Source: Bacteroidetes bacterium endosymbiont of Geopemphigus sp. (GTDB lineage Bacteria; Bacteroidota; Bacteroidia; Flavobacteriales; Blattabacteriaceae). From it: a DNA stretch of 64,000 bases. Both the position numbers and the translations under genes were made by a program. Shown here piece after piece: positions 28,221-39,697 of the stretch (position 1 is its first letter; each line of letters begins with the position of its first letter). The stretch is from NCBI RefSeq assembly GCF_002904345.1, contig NZ_PEIH01000005.1:798449-862448 (forward strand), in the 5' to 3' direction. The notes below the pieces were generated by a model. The model was not told the DNA's origin, did not search any database, and saw only the letters and a list, made by a program, of their open reading frames with translations.

Positions 28221-28247
28221 CATCAGAACATCAAAGCTTATAAAAGC

Positions 28248-31061
28248 ATGAATTATCTTTTTAGAGAAATAGAAAAACGATGGCAAAAATATTGGAAATC
28301 ATCTCAGATTTTCAAAGGAGAAACCCATTCTAAAAAACCCAAATGCTATGTGCTCGATATGTTTCCTTATCCTTCAGGAGCAGGCTTGCATGTAGGACAT
28401 CCTCTGGGATACATTGCCTCTGACATTTATGCTCGCTATCAACGCTCCCAAGGTTATAATGTGCTACATCCGATGGGTTTTGATTCCTTTGGACTTCCGG
28501 CGGAACAGTATGCCATACAAACAGGTCAACATCCGAATGTGACCAACGAAACCAATATTCAAAGATACAAAGAACAGCTTGAAGAATTAGGATTTTCTTT
28601 CGACTGGAGCCGAGAGCTGCGTACCAGCGATCCATCTTATTACCGATGGACTCAATGGATTTTCTTGCAACTTTTTAATTCTTGGTATGATCAATCACTA
28701 AGCAAAGCGCGTTCTATAGATGAGATAATCAAGATCTTTGAAAAACAAGGCAATCTTAAAATAAAAGCTTCGGGAGATAAAATCGAACCATTTAACGCCG
28801 ATCAATGGAGCGGCTTTCCTTGGAAAAGGAAAAATGAAATCCTTCAAAACTACCGACTAGCCTTCCGCTCGGAAACCATCGTCAACTGGTGTCCAGCTCT
28901 AGGCACCATACTGTCAAATGACGAAATAAAAGAGGGTAAAAGCGAGCGAGGAGGGCATACTGTATATCAAAAAAAAATGACACAATGGAGCATGCGCATC
29001 ACCACCTATGCCGAAAGACTTTTAAAAGGATTAGATCAAATCCAGTGGCCTGAAGCGCTTAAGGAGACTCAACGAAACTGGATTGGAAAATCTTTTGGCG
29101 CAAAAATTTCTTTCTCTATCCTTGACAAACCCTCTTTAAATATCGAGGTGTTCACTACACGTCCCGATACGATTTTTGGTGTTAGCTTTATGGTACTAGC
29201 CCCAGAGCATTCATTGATAGGTGAAATAAGCACGAGTGAGGAAAAAAAATCCGTTGAAGAATATTTGCAAGCAAGCAAAAAACGGAGTGAACGCGAGCGC
29301 CTTGCAGATACAAAAAGTCTTTCAGGAGTATTCATCGGAGCTTATGCACTACATCCTTTTACGAAGGAAAAACTACCTGTTTATGTAAGCGATTACATAT
29401 TGGCTGGCTATGGCACAGGTGCCGTAATGGCTGTTCCTGCTCATGATGAAAGAGATCATCGATTTGCTAAAAAATTCGAACTAAAAATTAAGAGGGTAAT
29501 CCATGGAGGAGACGATGTACAAAAGCAAGCTTATGAAGCTAAAGAAGGACAATGTATACATTCAGATTTTCTCAACGGATTAAATGTTAAAGAGGCTATT
29601 TTAAAAGCTATTGAGAAAATTGAAGAAAAAAAACTGGGACAAAGGATGATTAATTATCGTTTACGTGATGCGGTTTTTTCAAGGCAACGCTATTGGGGAG
29701 AGCCAATCCCTATATATTATAAAAAAGGGATTGCCCTTGGGATTCCTCAGGAAAATCTTCCGCTATGCTTGCCCGATATAGATAAATACCTACCCACAGA
29801 AAAAGGTGAACCACCCTTGCAAAGGGCCGCTTATTGGGCATGGGATGAAAAAGGGCAGAAAATCGTTTCCAATGAACTTATAGATGATAAAAACGTCTTT
29901 CCTTTAGAAACAAGCACCATGCCCGGATGGGCCGGCTCGAGTTGGTATTTTCTTCGCTATATGGATCCTGAAAATAAAGATGCTTTAATAAATTCCAAAG
30001 TGGAAGCTTACTGGCAAAATGTAGATCTGTACGTTGGAGGCTCTGAGCATGCGACAGGTCACCTGCTTTATTCACGATTTTGGCATAAATTTCTTAAAGA
30101 CCAAGGCTATGTTTCCACTGAAGAGCCCTTTAAAAAATTGATCAATCAAGGAATGATCCTTGGAGATTCCGCCTTTATAGCACGCCTGGAAAAAAGCCAG
30201 GATTTTATATCAGTCGACTTAATTAAAGATCAAAAAACGCAACAAATTCACGTGGACATCCACTTATTAAAAAATGGTAATGAGCTCGATATAGAAAAAC
30301 TTAAAGAATGGCGCCCGGAGTATGCCCAGGCAAAATTTATTATGAAAGATGGAAAATTCTTTTGCAAACGCAAGGTAGAAAAAATGTCAAAATCCAAATA
30401 TAATGTTATTAATCCCGATGAAATCTGCAAGCAATACGGAGCGGATACTTTGCGTATGTATGAGATGTTTCTCGGTCCAATCGATCAGACCAAACCATGG
30501 AATATAAGAGGCATTAGCGGAATACATCAGTTTTTAAGAAAATTTTGGAGATTATTTTATACTAAAGAAAGATTTTACGTTGAATCCACGCCACCCTCAT
30601 ATGAAGCTTTAAAAATATTACATCGCACCGTTAAGAAGATTAAAGAAGATATTCCCAGATTTTCTTTCAACACCTCGATAAGTGCTTTTATGATTGCAGT
30701 TAATGAACTGAATGCCATCAAATGCAACAATAGAGAAGTTTTAGAGCCTTTAGTTATAATCATTGCACCCTTTGCGCCTCATATAGCCGAGGAGCTCTGG
30801 ATGCGATTAGGACATAAAAATTCAGTGAGTTTTGCCCCTATTCCTGAATATAACGAGAGATACCTCATGGAAGAGATGATAGAATATCCCATCATGTTCA
30901 ATGGAAAATTGCGATTTAAGATGAATTTTCCCTCTGAAATCGATGAAGAAAATATCAAAAAGACTATCTTAAAACATCCCCAAACTGAAAAGTATTTGGG
31001 AAAAAGAAACATAATAAAAATTATATTTATATCTAAAAAAATAGTTAATATTGTGTTGTAA
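28248..31061 (+). CDS. leuS: Leucyl-tRNA synthetase
   Basis: 937 residues from the ATG at 28248; an in-frame TTG 30 bp earlier overlaps the promoter element and is unlikely. HIGH-type motif HVGH at 48-51 (MFPYPSGAGLHVGHPLGY). The editing domain CP1 includes the T-rich FTTRPDTIFG and GTGAVMAVPAHDERD. There is a SWYFLRYMDP region, the KMSKS motif at about 711-715 (VEKMSKSKYNV), and a C-terminal anticodon-binding domain. Cytoplasmic charging of tRNA-Leu. Monocistronic between mgtE (divergent) and gdhA. Length typical for Bacteroidota. Confidence 0.96.
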   Translation: MNYLFREIEKRWQKYWKSSQIFKGETHSKKPKCYVLDMFPYPSGAGLHVGHPLGYIASDIYARYQRSQGYNVLHPMGFDSFGLPAEQYAIQTGQHPNVTNETNIQRYKEQLEELGFSFDWSRELRTSDPSYYRWTQWIFLQLFNSWYDQSLSKARSIDEIIKIFEKQGNLKIKASGDKIEPFNADQWSGFPWKRKNEILQNYRLAFRSETIVNWCPALGTILSNDEIKEGKSERGGHTVYQKKMTQWSMRITTYAERLLKGLDQIQWPEALKETQRNWIGKSFGAKISFSILDKPSLNIEVFTTRPDTIFGVSFMVLAPEHSLIGEISTSEEKKSVEEYLQASKKRSERERLADTKSLSGVFIGAYALHPFTKEKLPVYVSDYILAGYGTGAVMAVPAHDERDHRFAKKFELKIKRVIHGGDDVQKQAYEAKEGQCIHSDFLNGLNVKEAILKAIEKIEEKKLGQRMINYRLRDAVFSRQRYWGEPIPIYYKKGIALGIPQENLPLCLPDIDKYLPTEKGEPPLQRAAYWAWDEKGQKIVSNELIDDKNVFPLETSTMPGWAGSSWYFLRYMDPENKDALINSKVEAYWQNVDLYVGGSEHATGHLLYSRFWHKFLKDQGYVSTEEPFKKLINQGMILGDSAFIARLEKSQDFISVDLIKDQKTQQIHVDIHLLKNGNELDIEKLKEWRPEYAQAKFIMKDGKFFCKRKVEKMSKSKYNVINPDEICKQYGADTLRMYEMFLGPIDQTKPWNIRGISGIHQFLRKFWRLFYTKERFYVESTPPSYEALKILHRTVKKIKEDIPRFSFNTSISAFMIAVNELNAIKCNNREVLEPLVIIIAPFAPHIAEELWMRLGHKNSVSFAPIPEYNERYLMEEMIEYPIMFNGKLRFKMNFPSEIDEENIKKTILKHPQTEKYLGKRNIIKIIFISKKIVNIVL

Positions 31062-31240
31062 ATTAATATTATCTACATACTAAAACTTATACTGTTTATT
31101 TTTTGAAATCACCTACTATATCAGATGAAAACATTATCTTGATTTGAAAATTTCAAAAAATAAACCATTCTAAAAGAATACAACTTCCAAAGGTAAATTT
31201 TATACCTTAGGCAAAAGATTTAAAAATTCAAAATTATACT

Positions 31241-32674
31241 ATGTCTTTACACAAAAAGGCTTCAAAGAAGTCGGAGAGTTTTTTTAAAAGTGTAGAAAAG
31301 AGTTTTGACAAAGCTGCAAAATTCCTCGATATCAATCAGGGGATACTCGACGCTATAAAATCCTGTAATTCAGTATATCGCTTGCGATTTCCGGTAAAAT
31401 TCGGAAAAGAAGTAAAAGTAATAGAAGCCTATCGCGTGCAACATTCACATCATAAATTTCCTTGCAAAGGAGGTATACGTTACAGCACCGCTGTCAATCA
31501 GGATGAAGTGATGGCTCTGGCAGCACTTATGACTTACAAATGCGCTATTGTAAATGTACCTTTTGGAGGCGCAAAAGGAGGTGTGAAAATAGATCCTCAA
31601 ACTTTATCTGCAGAGGAGCTTGAGAAGATTACACGACGCTATACCTCAGAGTTGTTAAAGAAAAATTTTATAGGACCAGGCATGGATGTCCCCGCTCCTG
31701 ATTATGGTACAGGAGAAAGAGAAATGAGTTGGATTGTAGATACCTACACATCCTTGAGATCAGGTGGTGAGGTAGATGCTATGGCCTGCGTCACCGGAAA
31801 GCCTGTTTCTCAAGGAGGGGTCAGAGGTCGTACCGAAGCCACCGGATTAGGCGTATTTTACGGTGTGCGTGAGCTTTGTCAAAGTTCAGAAGAAATGAAA
31901 AAAGTTGGCTTTAGCACAGGCTTAAAAGGCAAACGTATTGTTATTCAGGGATTGGGAAATGTAGGTTATCATGCAGCTAAATTCTTTTATGAAGCCGGCG
32001 CTAAGCTTATCGCTTTAGCCGAACGTGAGGGAGGTATATATAATGAACTTGGTTTAAATCCCGATGAAGTAAAAAAACATATTAAGAAAAATAAATCTAT
32101 ACTTAATTTCCCCGGTGCAAAAGACATTCCGGACAGCAGCAAAGCCTTAGAGCTCGAATGTGATATTTTAATTCCTGCAGCTCTGGAAGGTGTTATTCAT
32201 AAAAAAAATGCCGAATGCATTAAGGCAAAAATTGTAGGAGAAGCAGCTAATGGCCCTATAACGGCAGATGCCGATGAAACTCTGAACAAAAAAGGAATTA
32301 TCATTATTCCGGACATTTATCTGAATGCCGGAGGTGTGACGGTATCTTATTTCGAGTGGCTTAAAAATCTCAGTCACGTACGATATGGTCGACTCGAGAA
32401 ACGGTTCAGCGAAAACGTGAACACAGAAATTTTACAAGCTCTTGAGCATCTCATTGGAAAGAATATCTCTGAGGAAGAACGTAAAAATATTTTGCGTGGA
32501 CCTGATGAAATTGATCTTGTCCGAAGTGGATTAGAAGATACTATGATCAGCGCCTTTCATGAAATACGAGAAATTCAGAAAGAAAAACAAATATGCGACA
32601 TGAGAACGGCAGCTTTTGTACTGGCCATTAAAAAAATAGCAGATAGCTATGAACGATTAGGCATATTTCCTTAA
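31241..32674 (+). CDS. gdhA: Glutamate dehydrogenase (Glu/Leu/Phe/Val dehydrogenase family)
   Basis: 477 residues. Substrate domain with PCKGGIRYS (substrate Lys), TYKCAIVNVPFGGAKGGV (catalytic region) and the GPGMDVPAPDYGTGEREM motif. Rossmann domain with GKRIVIQGLGNVGYHAA, then EAANGPIT and NAGGVTVSYFEW. It interconverts glutamate and 2-oxoglutarate, linking amino-acid use to the TCA cycle. With a peptide transporter and a 2-oxoacid:ferredoxin oxidoreductase in the same window, it suggests an amino-acid-fuelled metabolism (inference). NAD or NADP preference cannot be read with certainty. Confidence 0.93.
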   Translation: MSLHKKASKKSESFFKSVEKSFDKAAKFLDINQGILDAIKSCNSVYRLRFPVKFGKEVKVIEAYRVQHSHHKFPCKGGIRYSTAVNQDEVMALAALMTYKCAIVNVPFGGAKGGVKIDPQTLSAEELEKITRRYTSELLKKNFIGPGMDVPAPDYGTGEREMSWIVDTYTSLRSGGEVDAMACVTGKPVSQGGVRGRTEATGLGVFYGVRELCQSSEEMKKVGFSTGLKGKRIVIQGLGNVGYHAAKFFYEAGAKLIALAEREGGIYNELGLNPDEVKKHIKKNKSILNFPGAKDIPDSSKALELECDILIPAALEGVIHKKNAECIKAKIVGEAANGPITADADETLNKKGIIIIPDIYLNAGGVTVSYFEWLKNLSHVRYGRLEKRFSENVNTEILQALEHLIGKNISEEERKNILRGPDEIDLVRSGLEDTMISAFHEIREIQKEKQICDMRTAAFVLAIKKIADSYERLGIFP

Positions 32675-32726
32675 ATGATGATATAAAATCACAAAAAAAG
32701 GAGTCGTTCCATGAGAACTCTCTATA

Positions 32727-35700
32727 TTAGGAAATCTCTTCTGATGGTGATGCAAGAAAAGCAGCCAATCGCTCAAGCCATGCAGTAGCCTGTGAAACGG
32801 TTGTTACCTTTTCAATACGTAAAATCAATGCAGTTTGCTCTTTTTTCTTGCGCTCTTTAAGGGATATTTCCCGAGGATACCTGTGTACATAATTCAGAAT
32901 AGAACGAAAACGTCCGCTTTGGTAATAAGGCGATTGGGGATCATTCATAAAATAGAGGAGCATCACTCCTCTTTTCAGAGAGATTTTTTCAAAGCCTAAA
33001 AGCACACATAAATATTTTAATCTTACACTGCATAACAATTCTTCAGCTGCATCGGGAAGAGGGCCGAAACGATCTCTCAATTGCTCTCTAAACTCATTCA
33101 GCCTTGTTTGATCTTCTATAACAGACAATGCTCGATAAAGTTCTAAGCGTTCGGCGATACTGTTTACATAATTGCTGGGAATAAGAAGTTCCATGTCTGT
33201 GTCGATCTGTACCTCTGAAACAAAAACTTCTTCCACCTCCGGGTTTTTATCTTGTTCATAAAGTAATTTGAATTCATCATGCTTCAACTCTTGCACTGCT
33301 TCATTCAGAATTTTTTGATAGGTATCAAAACCCATCTCCGATATAAATCCACTCTGCTCTCCTCCCAGCAGATTTCCAGCACCGCGTATTTCCAAATCTT
33401 TCATGGCAATCTGAAAGCCTGATCCCAGATCTGAAAACATCTCTATGGCCTGAAGACGCTTTCTGGCCTCATCACTCAAGTAACTCATAGGTGGGGTAAT
33501 CAAATAACAAAAAGCCTGAATATTTGATCGTCCCACACGCCCACGCATCTGATGCAAATCGGCTAAACCAAAGTTTTGCGCCTGATAAATAAAAATAGTA
33601 TTGACATTCGGTACATCCAGTCCGCTTTCGATAATGGTAGTAGAAAGTAAGATATCGATTTTTCCTTCTATAAAATCAAGCATCAAACCTTCAAGTTTTT
33701 TACCCTTCATTTTCCCATGTCCAATTGCTATGCGCGCATGCGGAAGCCAACTCTGCAAACGAGTATACAATTCAGGAAGCTCAGCCACTCTATTGTGAAT
33801 AAAAAATACCTGTCCGCCACGGGAAAGCTCATAATCTATGGCATCTCTTATAGATTCAGGATCAAACCTCATAAGGCGCGTATCTATGGGACGACGATTA
33901 GCAGGAGGAGTATGGATTATCGAAAGATCGCGAGCTGCCATGAGAGAAAATTGCAAAGTTCGTGGAATAGGTGTAGCGGTTAATGCTAAGGTATCCACCT
34001 GATTACGAAGCATCTTCAATCGATCTTTGACTGCCACACCAAATTTGTGCTCTTCATCGATAATGATAAGACCAAGATCTTTGAAATGAACATTTTTATT
34101 GATCAGCTGATGTGTGCCAATAATTAAATCAATGTTTCCTTTTTTTAAGCGCTCAAGAATCTGTTTTTTATCAGTTGATGATCGGAATCGACTGAGATAA
34201 TCTATAGAAACCGGAAAATCCTTAAAACGATCTGTAAAGCTCCTGTGATGCTGAAAAGCCAGAATAGTGGTAGGCACTAACAAGGCTACCTGTTTTCCAT
34301 CAGTCACCACTTTGAAAGCAGCACGCATAGCCACTTCGGTTTTTCCAAAACCTACATCACCACAAATCAACCTATCCATAGGACGATCGCTTTCCATATC
34401 GGCTTTTACTTCCTGAGTAGCACGCAACTGATCAGGAGTATCTTCATAAAGAAAAGAAGCTTCAAGTTCATTCTGCAGATAAGTATCGGGTGAAAAAGCA
34501 AAACCGTGGCTGACTTTCCGTTTAGCATAAAGTTGTATAAGATCAAAAGCTAGCTCTTTTACCTTAGTTTTGGTCTTATTTTTCAGCTGTTTCCATGCGG
34601 GTGAACCTAATTTATTAAGACTCGGCTCAGCCCCCCCCTTTCCGGTAAATTTGGCAATCTTATGAAGCGAATGTATGCTTACATATAAAATATCATTGTT
34701 TTGATAAATGATCTTTATGGTCTCCTGACCTTTGCCATGCAAGTCAATTTTCACTAGGCCTGCAAATCGGCCTATCCCATGATCAATGTGAGTTACATAA
34801 TCACCGGGATTAAGCGTTAATAAGGATTTAAGTGTAAGTGCTTTTTGTATACTTTGTTTTTTATGGGAAGGTTGAGCGTGAAAGCGCTCAAAAATTTCGT
34901 GATCAGTATAACAGAGCAGCTGATGAGTTTCATCTATGAAACCCGAATGCAAACTTCCGGCAAGCGGTAAAAAGGGCACCTCTTGTTCTTCAAGATATTG
35001 AAATATATCCTTAAACCGCTCTATTTGACGCTCGTTGGTACAACATAAGTAGTTGGAATATCCTTTTTGGGCATGATTTTTTAAATCTTTTATCAGAAGC
35101 TCAAAACGCTTGTTAAAAGTTGGTTGCACACGACTCTTTAAAAAGAAAACTTCTTGTGGATAAAACAGAGTGGTTTTAACGCTCTCGATCACGGTAAAAT
35201 TTTCAAGGCCTTGTATAAATTCCGTTTTGGTAATAAATAAATTTTCAGGCTGAGATCGGCATATTTCCTGTGCGGTAGCACCAAAAGCCTGAGAGGCTTT
35301 CTCGAAAGCTGCATCAATAGAGCCTGCAGCTAATGGGCCATCTTTTAGAAAGATAAAAGCGTCCTTAGGAAGGAGGTTAAAAAAACTTACATAGCTCTCT
35401 TGCGATACTTCAGCAGATAATGGAGGTAAAAGCGTTATTTGATGAAAATTTTCTAAAGATCTTTGATTTTCTATTTCAAAACTTCGTAAACTCTCTATTT
35501 CATCGCCGAAGAATTCTACACGAAATGGCTCTGTTGCAGAAAAAGAGAACACATCTAATATACCTCCCCTTACGGAAAACTCTCCAGGAGAATTTACAAA
35601 ATCTACACGCTGAAACCCCTGATCGAAGAGCCATTCATTAATAAATTCTATAGATACTTTTTCGCCACGATTTAAGGTAAATATAAGGTTACGCAATGAA

Positions 35701-36113
35701 TGAGCCGTTATCACTTTTTCAAAAAGAGCCTCGGCAGAAGTCACAATAAAAACGGCGTCCTTAGCACCTGTGAGTTGTTGAAAAATTTTAGCACGCAATA
35801 ATACATTAGCGTTATCGATCTCCTCAATTTCATAAGGTCTTCGAGAAGAAGCTGGATAAAAGAGTAAGCGCTCTTTGGGAAAAAGCTCCTGCAAATCACT
35901 GAAAACATGAGAAGCTTCATGCTGACTCCGTGCTAAGAAAAGTAAGGATGATGAAGTTCTTTGATAAAGCGCCGCAAAAAAAAGCGCTTGCAAAGCACCT
36001 GAGAGTTCAAGCAATTGAAGCTTAGCTTCGGGATGCTTTTTTATAAAGTCGCCCAATTGATGAACAAGAGGCGATTTGATATAGTGTTTTAAAAGAGTGT
36101 TTTTATCGGGCAC
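32727..36113 (-). CDS. mfd: Transcription-repair coupling factor
   Basis: 1128 residues from a GTG start. Order: UvrB-homology region (about 1-330, with RGGILDVFSF), CarD-like RNA-polymerase interaction domain (about 435-500, LNPGDYVTHIDHGIGRFAG), superfamily 2 translocase with Walker A GDVGFGKTEVAM (about residue 588), DEEH (about 687), TATPIPRTLQ and QMRGRVGR, then the C-terminal TRCF domain (about 970-1070). It removes RNA polymerase stalled at DNA damage and recruits UvrA. Intact, while recJ in the same window is broken. Confidence 0.96.
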   Translation of the reverse strand: MPDKNTLLKHYIKSPLVHQLGDFIKKHPEAKLQLLELSGALQALFFAALYQRTSSSLLFLARSQHEASHVFSDLQELFPKERLLFYPASSRRPYEIEEIDNANVLLRAKIFQQLTGAKDAVFIVTSAEALFEKVITAHSLRNLIFTLNRGEKVSIEFINEWLFDQGFQRVDFVNSPGEFSVRGGILDVFSFSATEPFRVEFFGDEIESLRSFEIENQRSLENFHQITLLPPLSAEVSQESYVSFFNLLPKDAFIFLKDGPLAAGSIDAAFEKASQAFGATAQEICRSQPENLFITKTEFIQGLENFTVIESVKTTLFYPQEVFFLKSRVQPTFNKRFELLIKDLKNHAQKGYSNYLCCTNERQIERFKDIFQYLEEQEVPFLPLAGSLHSGFIDETHQLLCYTDHEIFERFHAQPSHKKQSIQKALTLKSLLTLNPGDYVTHIDHGIGRFAGLVKIDLHGKGQETIKIIYQNNDILYVSIHSLHKIAKFTGKGGAEPSLNKLGSPAWKQLKNKTKTKVKELAFDLIQLYAKRKVSHGFAFSPDTYLQNELEASFLYEDTPDQLRATQEVKADMESDRPMDRLICGDVGFGKTEVAMRAAFKVVTDGKQVALLVPTTILAFQHHRSFTDRFKDFPVSIDYLSRFRSSTDKKQILERLKKGNIDLIIGTHQLINKNVHFKDLGLIIIDEEHKFGVAVKDRLKMLRNQVDTLALTATPIPRTLQFSLMAARDLSIIHTPPANRRPIDTRLMRFDPESIRDAIDYELSRGGQVFFIHNRVAELPELYTRLQSWLPHARIAIGHGKMKGKKLEGLMLDFIEGKIDILLSTTIIESGLDVPNVNTIFIYQAQNFGLADLHQMRGRVGRSNIQAFCYLITPPMSYLSDEARKRLQAIEMFSDLGSGFQIAMKDLEIRGAGNLLGGEQSGFISEMGFDTYQKILNEAVQELKHDEFKLLYEQDKNPEVEEVFVSEVQIDTDMELLIPSNYVNSIAERLELYRALSVIEDQTRLNEFREQLRDRFGPLPDAAEELLCSVRLKYLCVLLGFEKISLKRGVMLLYFMNDPQSPYYQSGRFRSILNYVHRYPREISLKERKKKEQTALILRIEKVTTVSQATAWLERLAAFLASPSEEIS

Positions 36114-36170
36114 TGCCTAGGGATACATCAAAATAAAGCTGAATAACATGGGACCAATGTGAAGCTTCTT

Positions 36171-37318
36171 TCACAGAAGACAAGCTTTCTTCATCTTTCG
36201 CCCCAATACAATCACGGCCGCAAAGGTACAAATGAGGATAATAGCTACCAAATAAGGAGATTTCTTGTTTTATATCTTTAAAATATCCCCCTCTGAGAGT
36301 AAGTAGACGGTAAGTCTTGAGAAAATGGGTAAGCGGAATAAGATTTGAAAAAAAACTGAATAATACCTAGCATTTGACTTACAAGCCAGGTAAAACCGCT
36401 GAGGACAAAACTTGGTGTAAGCAATAACAAATTAAGATTCCTGTAGCTTTAAGCTGATCGAGCAAGAGTAAACTCGTTAAGATTCCAATCAGAGAAGCCG
36501 ATAGGATCAACAAGATAACAATAAATGTAAGACCACCTATATGATTGCTTAAAGGAATTCTAAAACATAGAGTAAAAATCCGTGAAGTAACCATATCAAA
36601 AGACTCATGAGAAGATAAGGCGCAATCTTCACAAAGATTTCCAGAACAGGAGAGTTTATATTATCAGATAAATTTCGCAAAAGTTTTCATCTCAAATTCG
36701 GAAGCAAAACTTAAAACTAAAGAAAGCACTTGCTGTAAAATAGTAAAAATAAAACCCGGCCATAGAAAATAGATATAATTAGCCGATCGATTGTATTTCT
36801 TTATAAATGTAAGTTGGAAAATTTCATACTGTATAAACGCAATTTTACCGGGAACTCCCTGCTTTCTGAGAGTTTCTATAAGAAACATCTGCCCAGAAAA
36901 GTACCAAGAACTTGTTGAATAGTCTTAGTTGCGTAATTGGAGGTTAACATTATCCGTATTTACATAATACAGCACCTCAGGATAACACCTGGTAAGAATA
37001 TTCGACTTATATTTTGGAATAATCAGCACTCCATCAGCTTGGTTATGATGATCTTCTCATCAAGTCGTTTTCTCTCATGTAAAAGTGCAGCGATATTCAG
37101 GGTTTCGTCATCTTGAAGCAAGCTTACAAGTTTATAACTCATAAGCAAGTTGTCCTAATTAAATATGATGATGGGAAAATCGGTGATCTTTCACTTTTTA
37201 TAGACAAATCCAAATAATATTTTATAATGAATTGGCGAATTCAAAAAGAGAATCTTCAAAACAGAATTCCCCCAAAATCTCTTCGGAGAAGAAAAAAGAA
37301 ATTTTTAGATGAGATCAT
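36171..37318 (-). pseudogene. ABC-2 type multidrug transporter permease, decayed
   Basis: The start MISSKNFFFLLRRDFGGIL overlaps the stop of the HlyD relic (ATGA). Hydrophobic pieces follow in shifting frames, including MFLIETLRKQGVPG and a final helix AIILICTFAAVIVLGRKMKK ending in TGA near 36171. The span of about 382 codons equals the normal size of YbhR/YhhJ-type permeases. Third gene of a decayed efflux operon whose order is TolC, HlyD, permease. Fragmentary, so the family name rests on context plus start and end motifs. Confidence 0.65.
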
Positions 37319-38291
37319 AATTCGATGGTAGTGATAGAGTTTGTCAAAAGAAATTTCAGAACCTCCGGATAAAGAGGATGAGCTTTAACTTTATAAAGTA
37401 TTTCTCCAATATCATAATCAGGATAAACTGTGGAAATATCAGCATAGATCGTCAGCAAACTAATTAAAGTAACGCTCGAACTCCAGGAAGAACGATTGAT
37501 ATGATGGTTATGTATCATGATCCAACTACCCTTGCGTATACCCTTGCGTATAATTATGAATTTTAGATTCTGGCAAAGAAAAACGAAAATAAACGCTTTC
37601 ATGTAGGTACCCGCTAAATAAAGTATAACCCGGTGTGATAAGTTCATCTGGTTGTAGTACTGTGTTTTCTACCATCATATCCGAAGTAAAAATGATAGTG
37701 AGCTCTTTAGCAGCGATATCTGATTCTTCTAAGGTCCCCAAAGTGCGCTCTTTCTGTCCATAAGCCATAGCTTTTAATCCTTACCGGGTACCTTTCGTGC
37801 TTCTTGAAGTTGAGCAAAGGTAGCATCTATCTGTGCTTTCGCTCCCTTTAATTTTGCAAAAGCACCATCATATTTTTACCGGACTATCAAATGCTCGTTG
37901 ACAAGAAATTTAAGACGATCTATAGATTATTGGGCAAAAAGATATTGTTCTCTCAAGCAGTCGTACTGCACTTGAAGCTGGCGCAATTGATTAGGCATGG
38001 CTCTCTTTTTAGCCATATCATATTGAGTATATTAAGCTTTCAAAGCCCCACGTGCTTGACGCAATGTTAGCTTCTATCTCAGGTACATCAAGCAGAGCCA
38101 AGATTTGGCCTTTTTTTACAAAATCTCCTTCGGAGATTCTTAATTCAAGCATACGACCAGGTAATTTTCTCGATATGGAGTGGGCCTGACGTTTTAAACA
38201 GCCTTCTATAAAGTCTTTCATTTTTAGATTTATTTTCTTTACAGGCGGTTATAAATAAGATAATCGATAAAAGAAATAGGCATTTTTTCAT
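37315..38291 (-). pseudogene. HlyD/YbhG-type membrane fusion protein, decayed
   Basis: The ATG at 38291 gives a lipoprotein-like signal (MKKCLFLLSIILFITACKE). Then RKLPGRMLELRISEGDFVKK and GQILALLDVPEIEA form the lipoyl-like HlyD hairpin start. A middle piece has AYGQKERTLGTLEESDIAAKE and PGYTLFSGY, and the end reads YADISTVYPDYDIGEILYKV then LLTNSITTIEL and TGA. The full span, about 325 codons, is the family norm, but several frameshifts break it. It would have bridged the inner-membrane ABC permease and an outer-membrane channel. Confidence 0.8.
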
Positions 38292-38309
38292 AAATCGGTG
38301 TTGATTAAA

Positions 38310-39697
38310 GTGTCCACGTTCAAAATCCCATAAGCTTTATATAGTTTGATTGCAGTACTCCTCTAATCAACTATTGTGCGAATATAATCCAGTTGGACTT
38401 GCTCAAAAGCGCTTTCCGCCTCAAGACGTTCAATCACAGAAATCAAACTCTGCTAAAACTTTTATCGGCGATATCTAGCGTTTTTTGGCAAGTTTTCTCT
38501 TTCGCTATCTTGATTTAATCTGCTTTTCAGAAAGCTCTAAGTTGTCTATGGATTTTTTCCAAAAGTTCCAATTTTTCCAATGCCTCTTCTTTTTGATTTT
38601 CTGTTATATTTCTCTCGATCAGGATTTTCTCCTTCTCATGATTTAGATGGAAACCGTCAAAAAGCCCCCATTTCATACCCAATCCTAACATTCAAAAAGA
38701 CTACCTACTGTTGATGAAATCTCAAATTGTTTCTTATACCTCTAAAAAAAGTACAAAAATTTACAGAATGTACTCCCATGAGAAAGACTTCCGAGAATCT
38801 GAAACTTTGGTAAGAAACTATATTTATTCATCTTTATTTTAAAATCATGAGCTCTCAAGGCAAGCCCACAAGAGCCTTAATCTCCGGACGATGATGGATC
38901 TTTCCAAGCGGTTTGTCTATTTTCCAGAGATTTAAAGTTAAAATAAGGGTATTAAGCACTTCATGAGAAACACCTGTTATCAAGACTATTTTATCACAGA
39001 GCAAGGATTTTCTAAAGAAGTATTCCAAAAACCTGGACTCCAACTCGAGTTGTGCCAGCCTTATTTTCTGACCCTCATAAAGAATAGCCAAACCAGCTTA
39101 GCACGATCCACTCGTTTTTTTATCCTTTTCCAGACGAAGACCCTCCTGGAGAGAGAACTTATAATTCTTGATCAAGGCTAATTAGTCAAAAGCGTTAAGA
39201 ACTTCGATGATAACAGCGGTTATCTCTTTTTCCAATAAGAACCCTGCGCATTAGCCTTTTCCTCCATAGCTTTAACTGCATAGGGGAATTTGCAAGCCTA
39301 AAAAATCGTCATACGAGCAGTTAGACTTATATTTAACAGACTTCCGTCAATATCGAAATTTTGCAAAGCAGGAATAGAAAATTGAGAAAGTGCAATTAAA
39401 GGAAATTGAATTTTCAAATCACTTTTGAATGACTAGCCTGTTTATAGAACAAATAATTATAAAGCGCATTTACCTCTATTTTGGGGATATATCTTTGTCG
39501 TATCTGCTGGGTTTCTATATGAATCTTGGAAATCTCTGATTGTTGATTTTGAAGGTTTCGACTTTTTTGCAACGCACTCTCGAGCAGCGGAGTAATTTCT
39601 ACTGATATATTTTGTTCAGAAATCGCTTAAAGGAATGAAAAAAATACCTATTAGAGCTACGATCCTATTTAAAATTAAAAGATATCTCACTAATTTT
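38310..39697 (-). pseudogene. TolC-family outer-membrane efflux protein, decayed
   Basis: Shifted fragments on the complement. Near the start: EITPLLESALQKSRNLQNQQ and IRQRYIPKIEVNALYNY. A middle region is rich in long helices. The end has LEAESAFEQVQLDYIRTIVD followed by a stop. These match the repeated helical hairpins and 'A..q...A....y..al' end of TolC-like proteins. First gene of the decayed efflux operon. About 460 codons of span, the normal size. Boundaries approximate. Confidence 0.68.

Noticed and set aside
30246-30262. Further parS sites at other CACGTG cores (leuS, rsmI near 53114, mnmG near 45123, HlyD relic near 38049)
   Set aside because: They have the central hexamer only; the GTT and AAC arms are missing.
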